From: PGYR01 sp040264895
GTDB lineage: Bacteria > Bacteroidota > Ignavibacteria > Kapaibacteriales > UBA2268
DNA length: 46,116 bases
Direction of reading: 5' to 3'
Assembly (NCBI GenBank): GCA_040264895.1
Contig: JBDQHL010000007.1
Coordinates: forward strand, 1 to 46,116
The position numbers and the translations under genes are program-made. Shown in pieces: positions 24,005-32,399 of the stretch. The notes beneath the pieces are model-generated. The model searched no databases and had not been told where the DNA came from. It was given only the letters and a program-made list of their open reading frames with translations. Within the stretch, counting starts at the first letter, position 1. Every line of letters starts with the position of its first letter.

Positions 24005-24634
24005 TTATACCGCGACTACATCGCCTTTACAAATCCAAACCTTTACACCGATAGTACCGTAAATTGTGAAAGCTGTTGCCGTGCCGTAGTCTATCTCTGC
24101 TCTTAAAGTATGCAAAGGAGTACGACCTTCTTTGTACTGCTCAGTACGTGCCATTTCAGCTCCACCCAATCTACCAGATGCCATTACTTTTATACCTTCT
24201 GCTCCCATTCTTGAAGCGGCAGATACTGCTTGCTTCAAAGCTCTTCTGAAAGAGATTCTTCCTTCCAACTGTTGAGCTATGTTTTCAGCAACAAGTAGTG
24301 CATCTAATTCTGGACGTTTGATTTCATTTATCATCAACTTGACATCTTTCTGAGTTACTTGTTTTAACTCTTCTTCTAGTTGAGTGATATCTCTACCAGA
24401 ACGGCCAATTATTACACCTGGCCTAGAAGTATTAATAGTAACTCTAAGCTGTTTAGCTGTTCTTTCTACTATTATCCTTGATATACCAGCATTTTTCTTT
24501 CTATTTCTTATATAGTTTCTAACCTGTATATCTTCTAGAATCTTTTCAGCCATGTTCTTTTCGTCGAACCAATTAGCATCCCAGCTTCTATTTATACCTA
24601 GTCTTATACCTATAGGATTAGTTTTTTGTCCCAA
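24005..24634 (-). CDS. rpsC: 30S ribosomal protein uS3
   Basis: 209 residues: MGQKTNPIGIRLGINRSWDANWF, KH domain with TSRPGVIIGRSGRDI (GxxG loop), and the C-terminal domain SGRLGGAEMARTEQYKEGRTPLHTLRAEIDYGTATAFTIYGTIGVKVWI. It ends shortly after this domain (KGDVVAV), without the extra C-terminal tail of E. coli. Lines the mRNA entry tunnel. Confidence 0.98.
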   Translation of the reverse strand: MGQKTNPIGIRLGINRSWDANWFDEKNMAEKILEDIQVRNYIRNRKKNAGISRIIVERTAKQLRVTINTSRPGVIIGRSGRDITQLEEELKQVTQKDVKLMINEIKRPELDALLVAENIAQQLEGRISFRRALKQAVSAASRMGAEGIKVMASGRLGGAEMARTEQYKEGRTPLHTLRAEIDYGTATAFTIYGTIGVKVWICKGDVVAV

Positions 24635-24637
24635 GAC

Positions 24638-25033
24638 TTACCCCTCTGAATCGGTTTTTTCAGTTTCTAAATTCTTTTGATTATGGTCTAGAGTTTGCAA
24701 CTCTATAGTAAGATGATTAGATCTTTTACGTATTCTAAAAGCTCTACCCATTGGTGCCGGCTGAATTCTCTTCATTGTCGGACCTTGGTTAGAAAAAATA
24801 GCACTGATAACCATTTCATTAGTATCGTAGCTCATTCCTTCTTCAGTAGCTTTGTTATTCAAATTTGACATAGCAGAACGTAATACATCTTTTGTCACTC
24901 TTGCAGCCAAATTAGGAGTACTGCTAAGTATATTCAATGCTTCTTCGACTGATTTTCCACGTATCAAATCTATTACCAAACGCATTTTACGTGGCGAAGA
25001 CTTGATATATTTTTTAAGTGCTCTTGCTTGCAT
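24638..25033 (-). CDS. rplV: 50S ribosomal protein uL22
   Basis: 131 residues. Core ALKKYIKSSPRKMRLVIDLIRGKSVEEALNIL ... FSNQGPTMKRIQPAPMGRAFRIRKRSNHLTIELQ with the tunnel-lining hairpin, plus a charged C-terminal extension of about 20 residues (DHNQKNLETEKTDSEG). Three nt gap to rpsC. Confidence 0.97.
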   Translation of the reverse strand: MQARALKKYIKSSPRKMRLVIDLIRGKSVEEALNILSSTPNLAARVTKDVLRSAMSNLNNKATEEGMSYDTNEMVISAIFSNQGPTMKRIQPAPMGRAFRIRKRSNHLTIELQTLDHNQKNLETEKTDSEG

Positions 25034-25061
25034 TTATCTATTTACCTAATTAATTGCTTTC

Positions 25062-25331
25062 TTATTTCTTTCTGTGACCTGAGTGGCCTCTGTAGTTCCT
25101 AGTTGGAGAAAACTCACCAAACTTATGACCTACCATATTTTCTGTTACATACACAGGGATAAAACTTTTACCATTGTGTACTGCTACTGTATGTCCTACA
25201 AAATCAGGAGTAATTGTAGAAGAACGTGACCATGTTTTGATTACTGTCTTCTTGTTTGATTCAATTACCTTATCAATTTTCTTCTGAAGTTTGTAATATA
25301 CGTATATACCTTTTTTTAAAGATCTAGACAT
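25062..25331 (-). CDS. rpsS: 30S ribosomal protein uS19
   Basis: 89 residues: SRSLKKGIYVYYKLQKKI, TWSRSSTITPDFVGHTVAVHNGKSFIPVYVTENMVGHKFGEFSPTRNYRGHSGHRKK. Complete; head protein next to uS13. Confidence 0.98.
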   Translation of the reverse strand: MSRSLKKGIYVYYKLQKKIDKVIESNKKTVIKTWSRSSTITPDFVGHTVAVHNGKSFIPVYVTENMVGHKFGEFSPTRNYRGHSGHRKK

Positions 25332-25334
25332 ACT

Positions 25335-26186
25335 CTATTTACCCTGCTTTTTGTTTTTACGTCTTCTAATAATCAACTTATTACTCTTGTTTTTAAGTTT
25401 TCTAGTCTTAGCACCTTTAGCGTTCTTACCCCAAGGTGATCTAGGATGTAATCTACCACCACCAGACTTAGAACGGCCCTCACCACCACCCATAGGGTGA
25501 TCTACTGGGTTCATCGCCATACCTCTAGTCTGAGGTTTTTTACCTAGCCATCTGTTACGACCAGCTTTACCTAGTATAATATTTTCATGCTCTATGTTAC
25601 TTACTCTTCCAAGTGTAGCATAGCAAGTTTTCAAAACCATTCTTATTTCACCAGAAGGTAACTTAAGTTGTGCATACTTTTTATCAAAGCCAACAACTTG
25701 AGCTGATTGGCCTGCACTTCTGACCATTTGACCACCTTTACCTGGCTTCATTTCAATGTTATGAACTGAGAATCCAGTTGGGATACTACCCAATGGTAAA
25801 GCATTACCATCATTTAGTTCAACACTTGGACCTTGTTCTAACACAACACCAGCAGTGATTCCGTGAGGACAAAGTATATATCTTTTTTCACCATCTTTGT
25901 AAGAAACTAATGCGATGAATGCAGATCTGTTCGGATCGTATTCTACTGTTTCTACAGTAGCCTTTTCACCATGTCTGTTTCTTTTCCAGTCAATGATTCT
26001 ATATCTTCTTTTATTACCACCACCTCTGTGTCGTGATGTAATTTTACCTGTGTTATTACGCCCACCACTCTTTTTGATTGGCTTTAGCAACGGCTTATAC
26101 GGCTTATCAGTAGTAAGTTCTTCGTACTTATTTACCGAATAATTTCTCGTTCCCGGAGTAATTGGTTTTAATTTTCTAATACCCAT
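25335..26186 (-). CDS. rplB: 50S ribosomal protein uL2
   Basis: 283 residues. N-terminal GIRKLKPITPGTRNYSV, RNNTGKITSRHRGGGNKRRYRIIDWKR, and the C-terminal peptidyl-transferase-proximal loop AMNPVDHPMGGGEGRSKSGG RLHPRSPWG with its essential His. Full length; three nt upstream of rpsS. Confidence 0.98.
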   Translation of the reverse strand: MGIRKLKPITPGTRNYSVNKYEELTTDKPYKPLLKPIKKSGGRNNTGKITSRHRGGGNKRRYRIIDWKRNRHGEKATVETVEYDPNRSAFIALVSYKDGEKRYILCPHGITAGVVLEQGPSVELNDGNALPLGSIPTGFSVHNIEMKPGKGGQMVRSAGQSAQVVGFDKKYAQLKLPSGEIRMVLKTCYATLGRVSNIEHENIILGKAGRNRWLGKKPQTRGMAMNPVDHPMGGGEGRSKSGGGRLHPRSPWGKNAKGAKTRKLKNKSNKLIIRRRKNKKQGK

Positions 26187-26202
26187 AGTAATTATCTTTT
26201 AT

Positions 26203-26499
26203 TTATTCTTGAGCGCCAGATACTAATTCAATTTCATGGCCTTCTGCCAATGTTACGTAAGCTTTTTTGTATGACCTAGTTTTACCTACTTGCATACCTT
26301 GCTTAGTATATCTTCTTTTTACTTTTCCTTTTACGTTCAAAGTTCTTACGTTTCTTACAACGACTTCGAACATATCTTCGACTGCCTTTTTAATCTGAGG
26401 TTTAGTAGATTTAACATCTACTTCGAAAACATATTGGCCTTGTTCGGCTAATGTCATTCCTTTCTCAGTAATTATTGGTCTTTTTAATACTATAGCCAT
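26203..26499 (-). CDS. rplW: 50S ribosomal protein uL23
   Basis: 98 residues: LKRPIITEKGMTLAEQGQYVFEVDVKSTKPQIKKAVEDMFEVVVRNVRTLNVKGKVKR. Carries the exit-tunnel Glu/Phe region contacted by trigger factor and SRP. Complete. Confidence 0.97.
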   Translation of the reverse strand: MAIVLKRPIITEKGMTLAEQGQYVFEVDVKSTKPQIKKAVEDMFEVVVRNVRTLNVKGKVKRRYTKQGMQVGKTRSYKKAYVTLAEGHEIELVSGAQE

Positions 26500-26508
26500 G
26501 TTATTATC

Positions 26509-27132
26509 TTAGTTTAGTATTTGTTCAATTTTTTCTATTGACCCTTTCAAGAACAATATTTTCTTATGAGCTAAAATATCATAAGTAGATACTTGTCCTG
26601 CGGGCTTTACATTCAATTTATTAATATTTCTTGCTGATCTGTATAGATATTCATTGTGTTCTGGAATTACGAACAAAATTGAATTATCGTTAAGTTCTAA
26701 GTTATTAATAACTGATGCTATTTCTTTAGTTTTGTATTCAGATAAGTTGAAATCTTCTACTACTTTTAAGTTGTCTTCCGAGAACCTAGAAGATAGAGCT
26801 GATCTACGAGCCAATCTGTTAACTTTCTTGTTCATCTTCTTATGGAACAACTGTGGTTTTGGTCCGTGAATAGTTCCACCGCCAACCCAGATAGGTGAAC
26901 GAGTTGAACCAGCACGAGCAGTACCACGTCCTTTTTGTTTCCATGGTTTACGGCCACCACCTCTAACTTCAGAACGTATCTTAGTTTTTCTAGTACCTTG
27001 TCTTTTGTTAGCTAAGTGGAACACTACTGCAGAGTGCATAGCTGCTTCATTTGGTTCAATACCAAATATATCAGCATTCAGCTCTACTGTACCTGCTTTC
27101 TGTCCGTCTTTATTGTAAACTTCTGCTTGCAT
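26509..27132 (-). CDS. rplD: 50S ribosomal protein uL4
   Basis: 207 residues. Tunnel-loop sequence KRQGTRKTKIRSEVRGGGRKPWKQKGRGTARAGSTRSPIWVGGGTIHGPKP is intact; C-terminal globular domain less conserved as usual. In E. coli L4 regulates the S10 operon; no E. coli-like leader is visible here. Confidence 0.97.
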   Translation of the reverse strand: MQAEVYNKDGQKAGTVELNADIFGIEPNEAAMHSAVVFHLANKRQGTRKTKIRSEVRGGGRKPWKQKGRGTARAGSTRSPIWVGGGTIHGPKPQLFHKKMNKKVNRLARRSALSSRFSEDNLKVVEDFNLSEYKTKEIASVINNLELNDNSILFVIPEHNEYLYRSARNINKLNVKPAGQVSTYDILAHKKILFLKGSIEKIEQILN

Positions 27133-27143
27133 TTTTCTAATGC

Positions 27144-27764
27144 CTATTTGTAAATTTCTAAATAAGAGTTTCGTGTACCTGGTACACTACCTTTAACTAG
27201 GATAATATTTTTATCCGGGAATACTTCAACTACTTCCATATTCGCTATAGTTACTGTATCTCCACCCATTCTTCCGGCCATTCTTAAACCTTTCATTACA
27301 CGAGATGGATCAGATGATTGTCCAATAGAACCAGGGTGTCTTTGTCTGTTTTTCTGACCGTGAGTGGCCATACCAACACCTTTGAAATTGTAACGTTTCA
27401 TTACACCTTGGAATCCCTTTCCTTTTGAAGTACCTTTTACTTTAAGTAAATCGCCTGCTTCAAATTGCTCAACAGTCAAAGTATCACCAACTTTCGTCTC
27501 TTCTTGATAATCTCTAACTTCTTTTAGAACATAAGCTGGTTTAACACCTGCTTTTTGGAAATGACCTTGTTGGGCCTTGTTCACATTCTTATCTGATTTC
27601 TCATCAAAAGTTATTTGAATAGCATTATAACCATCTGTTTCATCAGTCTTTACTTGACTAACGTAGCAAGGTCCAGCTTCAATTACTGTACACGGTACAT
27701 GTGTGCCGTCTTCAGTAAAATAACTTGTCATACCTTTTTTCTTGCCAATGATAGCTGCTTCCAT
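27144..27764 (-). CDS. rplC: 50S ribosomal protein uL3
   Basis: 206 residues: IIGKKKGMTSYFTEDGTHVPCTVIEAGPCYVSQVKT at the N-terminus and the central extension GTSKGKGFQGVMKRYNFKGVGMATHGQKNRQRHPGSIGQSSDPSRVMKGLRMAGRMGG that reaches the peptidyl transferase centre, including the Gln methylated by PrmB in E. coli (GSIGQ). Full length. Confidence 0.98.
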   Translation of the reverse strand: MEAAIIGKKKGMTSYFTEDGTHVPCTVIEAGPCYVSQVKTDETDGYNAIQITFDEKSDKNVNKAQQGHFQKAGVKPAYVLKEVRDYQEETKVGDTLTVEQFEAGDLLKVKGTSKGKGFQGVMKRYNFKGVGMATHGQKNRQRHPGSIGQSSDPSRVMKGLRMAGRMGGDTVTIANMEVVEVFPDKNIILVKGSVPGTRNSYLEIYK

Positions 27765-27776
27765 TTTCTAACCTTT

Positions 27777-28085
27777 TTATACCTTTACTTCTACATCTAC
27801 GCCAGCAGGTAACTCTATTTTCATTAGAGCATCTACTGTTTTTTGCGAAGAACTAAATATGTCAATTAATCTTTTGTGGACTCTAGTTTCAAACTGCTCA
27901 CGAGATTTTTTATCAACGTGTGGCGATCTGTTTACCGTGTAAATTGTTTTGTGAGTGGGTAGTGGTATCGGACCCGATACCACTGCTCCAGTCTGCTTCA
28001 CAGTTTTTACGATTCTATCACTAGATTTGTCTATCAAATTGTGATCGTATGACTTTAACTTTATTCTTATTTTTTGTGTTGACAC
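27777..28085 (-). CDS. rpsJ: 30S ribosomal protein uS10
   Basis: 102 residues, GTG start (GTG TCA ACA). KIRIKLKSYDHNLIDKSSDRIVKTVKQTGAVVSGPIPLPTHKTIYTVNRSPHVDKKSREQFETRVHKRLIDI is the complete S10 core. In the head of 30S, and with NusB in antitermination. Thirty nt below tuf. Confidence 0.98.
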   Translation of the reverse strand: MSTQKIRIKLKSYDHNLIDKSSDRIVKTVKQTGAVVSGPIPLPTHKTIYTVNRSPHVDKKSREQFETRVHKRLIDIFSSSQKTVDALMKIELPAGVDVEVKV

Positions 28086-28115
28086 TTTATAAACCTATAG
28101 TTTGTGCGAGTACAA

Positions 28116-29324
28116 TTACTCAACAATTTTAGTTACAACGCCTGCACCTACAGTTCTACCACCCTCACGGATCGCAAATCTTAAACCTTCTTCCATTGCT
28201 ACTGGTGAGATCAACTCGATGCTAATTTCATCTAAGTTATCACCAGGCATTACCATCTCAGTACCTTCAGGTAAGTGCAATGAACCAGTTACGTCAGTAG
28301 TTCTGAAATAAAATTGTGGTCTGTATCCAGAGAAGAATGGAGTGTGACGTCCGCCTTCTTCTTTCTTAAGTACATAAACTTGAGCACCAAATTTGTGGTG
28401 AGGTGTTATTGTACCTGGCTTACTTATTACCATACCTCTTTCTAATTCGTCTTTTTCAACACCACGTAGTAACAATCCTACGTTATCACCAGCTTGACCT
28501 TGATCCAATAATTTACGGAACATTTCTACACCAGTACAAGTAGTTTTCTTCTTGAGACCGAAACCAACGATTTCAACTTCATCATTTACGTTTACAATCC
28601 CTCTTTCGATTCTACCAGTACCTACTGTACCACGACCAGTGATAGAGAATACGTCCTCTACTGGCATCAAGAATGGCTTTTCAGTGTCTCTTTCTGGAGT
28701 TGGAATATAAGTATCTACTGCATCCATCAATTCGTAAATACATTTAAATCTTTCGTCGTCTGGAGTAGTTGATGGATCAGTACCAGCTTCTAGAGCTTGT
28801 AGTGCAGAACCTTTGATAATTGGAATATCATCACCAGGGAAATCGTAAGAAGATAATAATTCTCTAACTTCCATTTCTACTAATTCAGCTAATTCTTCGT
28901 CAGCGATGTCAATCTTGTTCATAAATACAACAATCTTTGGTACACCAACTTGACGAGCTAATAGGATGTGCTCTCTAGTTTGTGGCATAGGACCATCTGT
29001 AGCAGCTACTACCAATATTGCACCGTCCATTTGTGCAGCACCAGTAATCATATTTTTTACATAATCCGCGTGACCAGGACAGTCAACGTGTGCATAGTGT
29101 CTTCCTTCAGTCTCATATTCAACGTGAGAAGAAGCAATTGTAATACCACGTTCTTTTTCTTCTGGTGCGTTATCGATCTGATCGAAACTTCTACTTTCAC
29201 CATAACCTTTCTTAAACAATGACGCAGTGATTGCTGCTGTCAAAGTTGTTTTCCCGTGATCCACGTGACCAATTGTACCTACGTTAACATGGGGCTTACT
29301 ACGGTCGAATTTTTCTTTAGCCAT
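28116..29324 (-). CDS. tuf: Elongation factor Tu
   Basis: 402 residues, GTPase delivering aminoacyl-tRNA. G1 GTIGHVDHGKTTL, G3 VDCPGHADYVKNMITGAAQMDGAILVV, G4 FMNKIDIAD are intact; domains II and III (GRGTVGTGRIERG ... HTPFFSGYRPQFYFRTTDVTGSL) are complete. Slightly long because of an insertion after KGSALQALEAG (TDPSTTPDDERF) in the G domain. AGGAG lies 7-8 nt ahead of the ATG, the strongest Shine-Dalgarno seen in the block. Its position between an fusA copy and rpsJ is that of the complete str operon. Confidence 0.99.
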   Translation of the reverse strand: MAKEKFDRSKPHVNVGTIGHVDHGKTTLTAAITASLFKKGYGESRSFDQIDNAPEEKERGITIASSHVEYETEGRHYAHVDCPGHADYVKNMITGAAQMDGAILVVAATDGPMPQTREHILLARQVGVPKIVVFMNKIDIADEELAELVEMEVRELLSSYDFPGDDIPIIKGSALQALEAGTDPSTTPDDERFKCIYELMDAVDTYIPTPERDTEKPFLMPVEDVFSITGRGTVGTGRIERGIVNVNDEVEIVGFGLKKKTTCTGVEMFRKLLDQGQAGDNVGLLLRGVEKDELERGMVISKPGTITPHHKFGAQVYVLKKEEGGRHTPFFSGYRPQFYFRTTDVTGSLHLPEGTEMVMPGDNLDEISIELISPVAMEEGLRFAIREGGRTVGAGVVTKIVE

Positions 29325-29364
29325 TTTTAGCTCCTATTATAATTATTATTATTAATTTTACTTT

Positions 29365-31404
29365 CTATTTATTATTTCTTTCATAGTGCGAAAAATTCAT
29401 TATATAATTCGCTCTACCTTGTGAAATCGATCTTAATTTTGTTACATATCCAAACATTTGTGATAAAGGCGATTGCGCCTTTATCACCTGTAAATCATTT
29501 CGCTGAGAAATTCCTTCGATTCTTCCACCTCGAGAATTCAAATCAGCTATAACATCTCCCAAATAAGTATCTGGGGTAGTAACTTCTACGAAAAATATTG
29601 GTTCTAATTTATATGTACCGGACTGGCGTGCTGCTTCTTTGACAGCTAAGGAAGCTGCCAATTTACTACCTAAGTCAGTAGTAATATCGGAGTCAAAGTT
29701 TAAATCCAATAAAGTAATCTTTACTTTTGTCATTGGATAACCTTGAGGACCGACTTGAAGAGCCTGCACTGCGCCTAATTCGGCTGCCTTTACATACTCA
29801 GCTGGAACTTTCGTTTTCAGCTGATTATCAAACTCAACAGTTTCGGAGTCATTGTTAGTTTCTATTTTCAGAAGAACTTTTCCGTAATGTTTATTACCGG
29901 ATATCTCTTTTTCAAATTCTGCTTCTCTTTCACATGAAGCCTTGATAGTTTCCCTATAGGCAACTTGTGGTTGACCAACTCTAACGGGCAATTTGAACTC
30001 CCTTGTCAGACGGTCAACTATTATTTCCAAATGTAATTCGCCTACTCCACTTATTACAAGTTGACCACTATCGTCATCAAACTTATATTTAAAAGTAGGA
30101 TCTTCTATTTGTAATTTTTCAAGAACTTCAATCAATTTATCTTGATCAGATGTCGTTTTGGCTTCTACCGCTTGGTTTATAACCGGTTCAGAAAAATTAA
30201 TCTTCTCATACAAAATTGGATTCTTTTGGTCACACAATGTATCACCTGTTTTGGTGAATCGGAGTGACGGTATTGCTACTATGTCACCTGCGTGTGCTTC
30301 CTTAATCTCATTCCTTTTATTAGAATATATTTGAAGTATTTTCAATATTTTTTCTTTCTTTCCTTCAATTGGGTTCAATACTGAATCACCAACTTTAAGT
30401 ACTCCTGAATAAACTCTAATAAAAGTAACTTTTCCTACGTATGGGTCAGAATTCACTTTGAAAGCAAGAGCTGAAAAACTCTCTTCATCACTTGGTTTTC
30501 TATTTAATCTTTTGTCTTCATCTTCTATATCAAAACCATCCATATATTTAACATCTTTTGGAGATGGTAAATAGTCGATTGTTGCATCTAACAATGGTTG
30601 AACACCAATATTTTTCAATGAACTTCCAACATGAACTGGTATCATATTTAGATTAAGAACTCCCTTACGGATACCTAATTTAATTTCTTCTTTAGTCAAA
30701 TCACCATTTTCCAAGTAAGACTCTAACAAGTCTTCACTTTGCTCAGCAACTGATTCAATCAATTCTGCTCTTAACTCATCAGATTTTGATTGCAAATTAT
30801 CAGGAATATCAACTTGTTCATATTTTGCTCCATATGATTCAACATCATATTTGTAAGCAACCATATCAATCAAATCAATAATACCTTCAAAGTTGTCTTC
30901 AGCCCCTATTGGATATTGTACCGGAACAGGATTGACTTTCAACTTATCTCTCATAGACTGAACAGCTTTATCAAAATCAGCACCTAATCTATCCATCTTA
31001 TTCACATAAGCAATTCTAGGTACATGATATTCATCAGCTTGTCTCCATACTGTTTCTGTTTGGGGTTCTACACCACCAACTCCACAAAAGACTGCTATAG
31101 CACCATCGAGAACTCTCAATGAGCGTTGAACTTCAGCGGTAAAATCTACGTGACCTGGAGTATCTATTATATTTATCTTACAGTCTTTCCACTCAGTTGG
31201 TATGGCGGCAGAGGTAATAGTAATTCCTCTTTCTTTTTCCTGTTCCATATAGTCCATGAAGGCAGTACCTTCATCAACTTCACCAATCTTATGCAGATAG
31301 CCGGTATAAAATAATATTCGCTCGGTAGTCGTTGTTTTGCCAGCGTCAATGTGAGCCATTATTCCAATGTTTCGTACATTTTCTATAGGAATAGTTCTTG
31401 GCAT
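29365..31404 (-). CDS. fusA: Elongation factor G paralog in the str operon, EF-G2 (recycling-type) candidate
   Basis: 679 residues, all five EF-G domains. G1 NIGIMAHIDAGKTTTTERILFYTG, G3 DTPGHVDF, G4 YVNKMDRLGAD; domain III/V end MFGYVTKLRSISQGRANYIMNFSHYE. It sits where the single fusA normally is. However, domain IV lacks the QSGGxGQYxxV loop of translocating EF-Gs: in its place is FEKEISGNKHYGKVLLKIE, followed by an unusual AELGAVQALQVGPQGYPMTKVKITL. The same loss marks mitochondrial EF-G2 and spirochaetal spdEFG2, which work only in ribosome recycling with RRF. Function is inferred from this resemblance. 39 nt below rpsG. Confidence 0.93.
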   Translation of the reverse strand: MPRTIPIENVRNIGIMAHIDAGKTTTTERILFYTGYLHKIGEVDEGTAFMDYMEQEKERGITITSAAIPTEWKDCKINIIDTPGHVDFTAEVQRSLRVLDGAIAVFCGVGGVEPQTETVWRQADEYHVPRIAYVNKMDRLGADFDKAVQSMRDKLKVNPVPVQYPIGAEDNFEGIIDLIDMVAYKYDVESYGAKYEQVDIPDNLQSKSDELRAELIESVAEQSEDLLESYLENGDLTKEEIKLGIRKGVLNLNMIPVHVGSSLKNIGVQPLLDATIDYLPSPKDVKYMDGFDIEDEDKRLNRKPSDEESFSALAFKVNSDPYVGKVTFIRVYSGVLKVGDSVLNPIEGKKEKILKILQIYSNKRNEIKEAHAGDIVAIPSLRFTKTGDTLCDQKNPILYEKINFSEPVINQAVEAKTTSDQDKLIEVLEKLQIEDPTFKYKFDDDSGQLVISGVGELHLEIIVDRLTREFKLPVRVGQPQVAYRETIKASCEREAEFEKEISGNKHYGKVLLKIETNNDSETVEFDNQLKTKVPAEYVKAAELGAVQALQVGPQGYPMTKVKITLLDLNFDSDITTDLGSKLAASLAVKEAARQSGTYKLEPIFFVEVTTPDTYLGDVIADLNSRGGRIEGISQRNDLQVIKAQSPLSQMFGYVTKLRSISQGRANYIMNFSHYERNNK

Positions 31405-31443
31405 TTAACTAACTTTTTTCGATTTCAAAGAACTTAAAATTTT

Positions 31444-31911
31444 CTACCATCTAAAATGAGCAAAAGCTTTATTCGCTTCAGCCATTCTATGCATGTCTTC
31501 TTTTCTCTTTACAGAAGCACCTTCACCCTTAGAAGCAGCAATAATCTCGTTAGCCAATTTACTTGACATAGATTTTTCTCTTCTAGAGTTTGAGAATAAT
31601 TTAATCCAACGTAGAGCCAAAGCAACCCTTCTTTCTTCCTTTACCTCTTGAGGTACTTGGTAAGTTGCACCACCAACTCTTCTAGATTTAACTTCAAGCA
31701 TTGGAGCAACATTATTCAAAGCTTCTCTGAAAACTTCCAAAGGTGGTTTTTCAGTCTTCTGACCTACTTCAGCGAATGCTTTATAAACTAATTTACGAGC
31801 TGTAGCTTTTTTCCCGTCATCCATAATGATATTGATAAATTTTGCAACCATCAAATCATTGTATTGTGGATCAGGATTTATTCTTCGTTTGTCTGCTTTA
31901 TTCTTTCTCAT
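31444..31911 (-). CDS. rpsG: 30S ribosomal protein uS7
   Basis: 155 residues: RRINPDPQYNDLMVAKFINIIMDDGKKATARKLVYKAF, VKSRRVGGATYQVPQEVKEERRVALALRW and the C-terminal AEANKAFAHFRW. Nucleates head assembly. Thirteen nt below rpsL. Confidence 0.98.
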   Translation of the reverse strand: MRKNKADKRRINPDPQYNDLMVAKFINIIMDDGKKATARKLVYKAFAEVGQKTEKPPLEVFREALNNVAPMLEVKSRRVGGATYQVPQEVKEERRVALALRWIKLFSNSRREKSMSSKLANEIIAASKGEGASVKRKEDMHRMAEANKAFAHFRW

Positions 31912-31924
31912 TTCTAATCTTTAT

Positions 31925-32296
31925 TTACTTTGGTTTTTTAGTACCATATTTTGAACGACTTTGCTTTCTACCTTCTACACCTTGTGTATCAGCAGCACCT
32001 CTTACTATGTGATATCTAACACCTGGTAAATCTTTTACCCTACCGCCTCTAACATACACTATAGAGTGCTCTTGAAGATTGTGACCTTCGCCAGGGATAT
32101 ATGCAGATACTTCAAAACCAGAAGTCAACCTAACACGAGCTACTTTACGTAGTGCAGAGTTTGGCTTCTTAGGTGTAGTAGTATAAACTCTAGTACAAAC
32201 ACCCTTTCTTTGTGGGCAATTTACCAAAGCTGCAGATTTACTTTTCTTTACCTGCTTCTTTCTTCCTTTTCTAACTAATTGACTTATAGTAGGCAC
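31925..32296 (-). CDS. rpsL: 30S ribosomal protein uS12
   Basis: 123 residues, GTG start (GTG CCT ACT) with GGAGA about 9 nt upstream. TPKKPNSALRK (41-51) and GGRVKDLPGVRYH (84-96) are wild type: both lysines whose mutation gives streptomycin resistance (43 and 88) are present. Decoding-centre protein. First gene after the promoter at 32343-32373. Confidence 0.98.
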   Translation of the reverse strand: MPTISQLVRKGRKKQVKKSKSAALVNCPQRKGVCTRVYTTTPKKPNSALRKVARVRLTSGFEVSAYIPGEGHNLQEHSIVYVRGGRVKDLPGVRYHIVRGAADTQGVEGRKQSRSKYGTKKPK

Positions 32297-32342
32297 TAAA
32301 ATTCTCCATTTAATTTTTCTTGCCGTTCCAAAATATAGACTG

Positions 32343-32373
32343 CAAAGTTAATACATTTATTAACAATCCCAAA
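32343..32373 (-). promoter_or_regulatory. Bacteroidota-type promoter for rpsL-rplQ operon
   Basis: On the minus strand TTTG (32373-32370), exactly 19 nt, then TAACTTTG (32350-32343), a full match to TTTG-N19-TAnnTTTG. The start site would fall near 32337, giving a leader of about 40 nt before rpsL. It lies between the stop of the upstream EF-G gene and rpsL. Confidence 0.75.
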
Positions 32374-32399
32374 ATATTTTTGAAAAATATATTAAATAT

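Noticed and set aside
32297..32399. E. coli-type str/S10 autoregulatory leader
   Set aside because: The leader before rpsL is about 40 nt and shows no matching hairpins; likewise nothing was seen before rpsJ.
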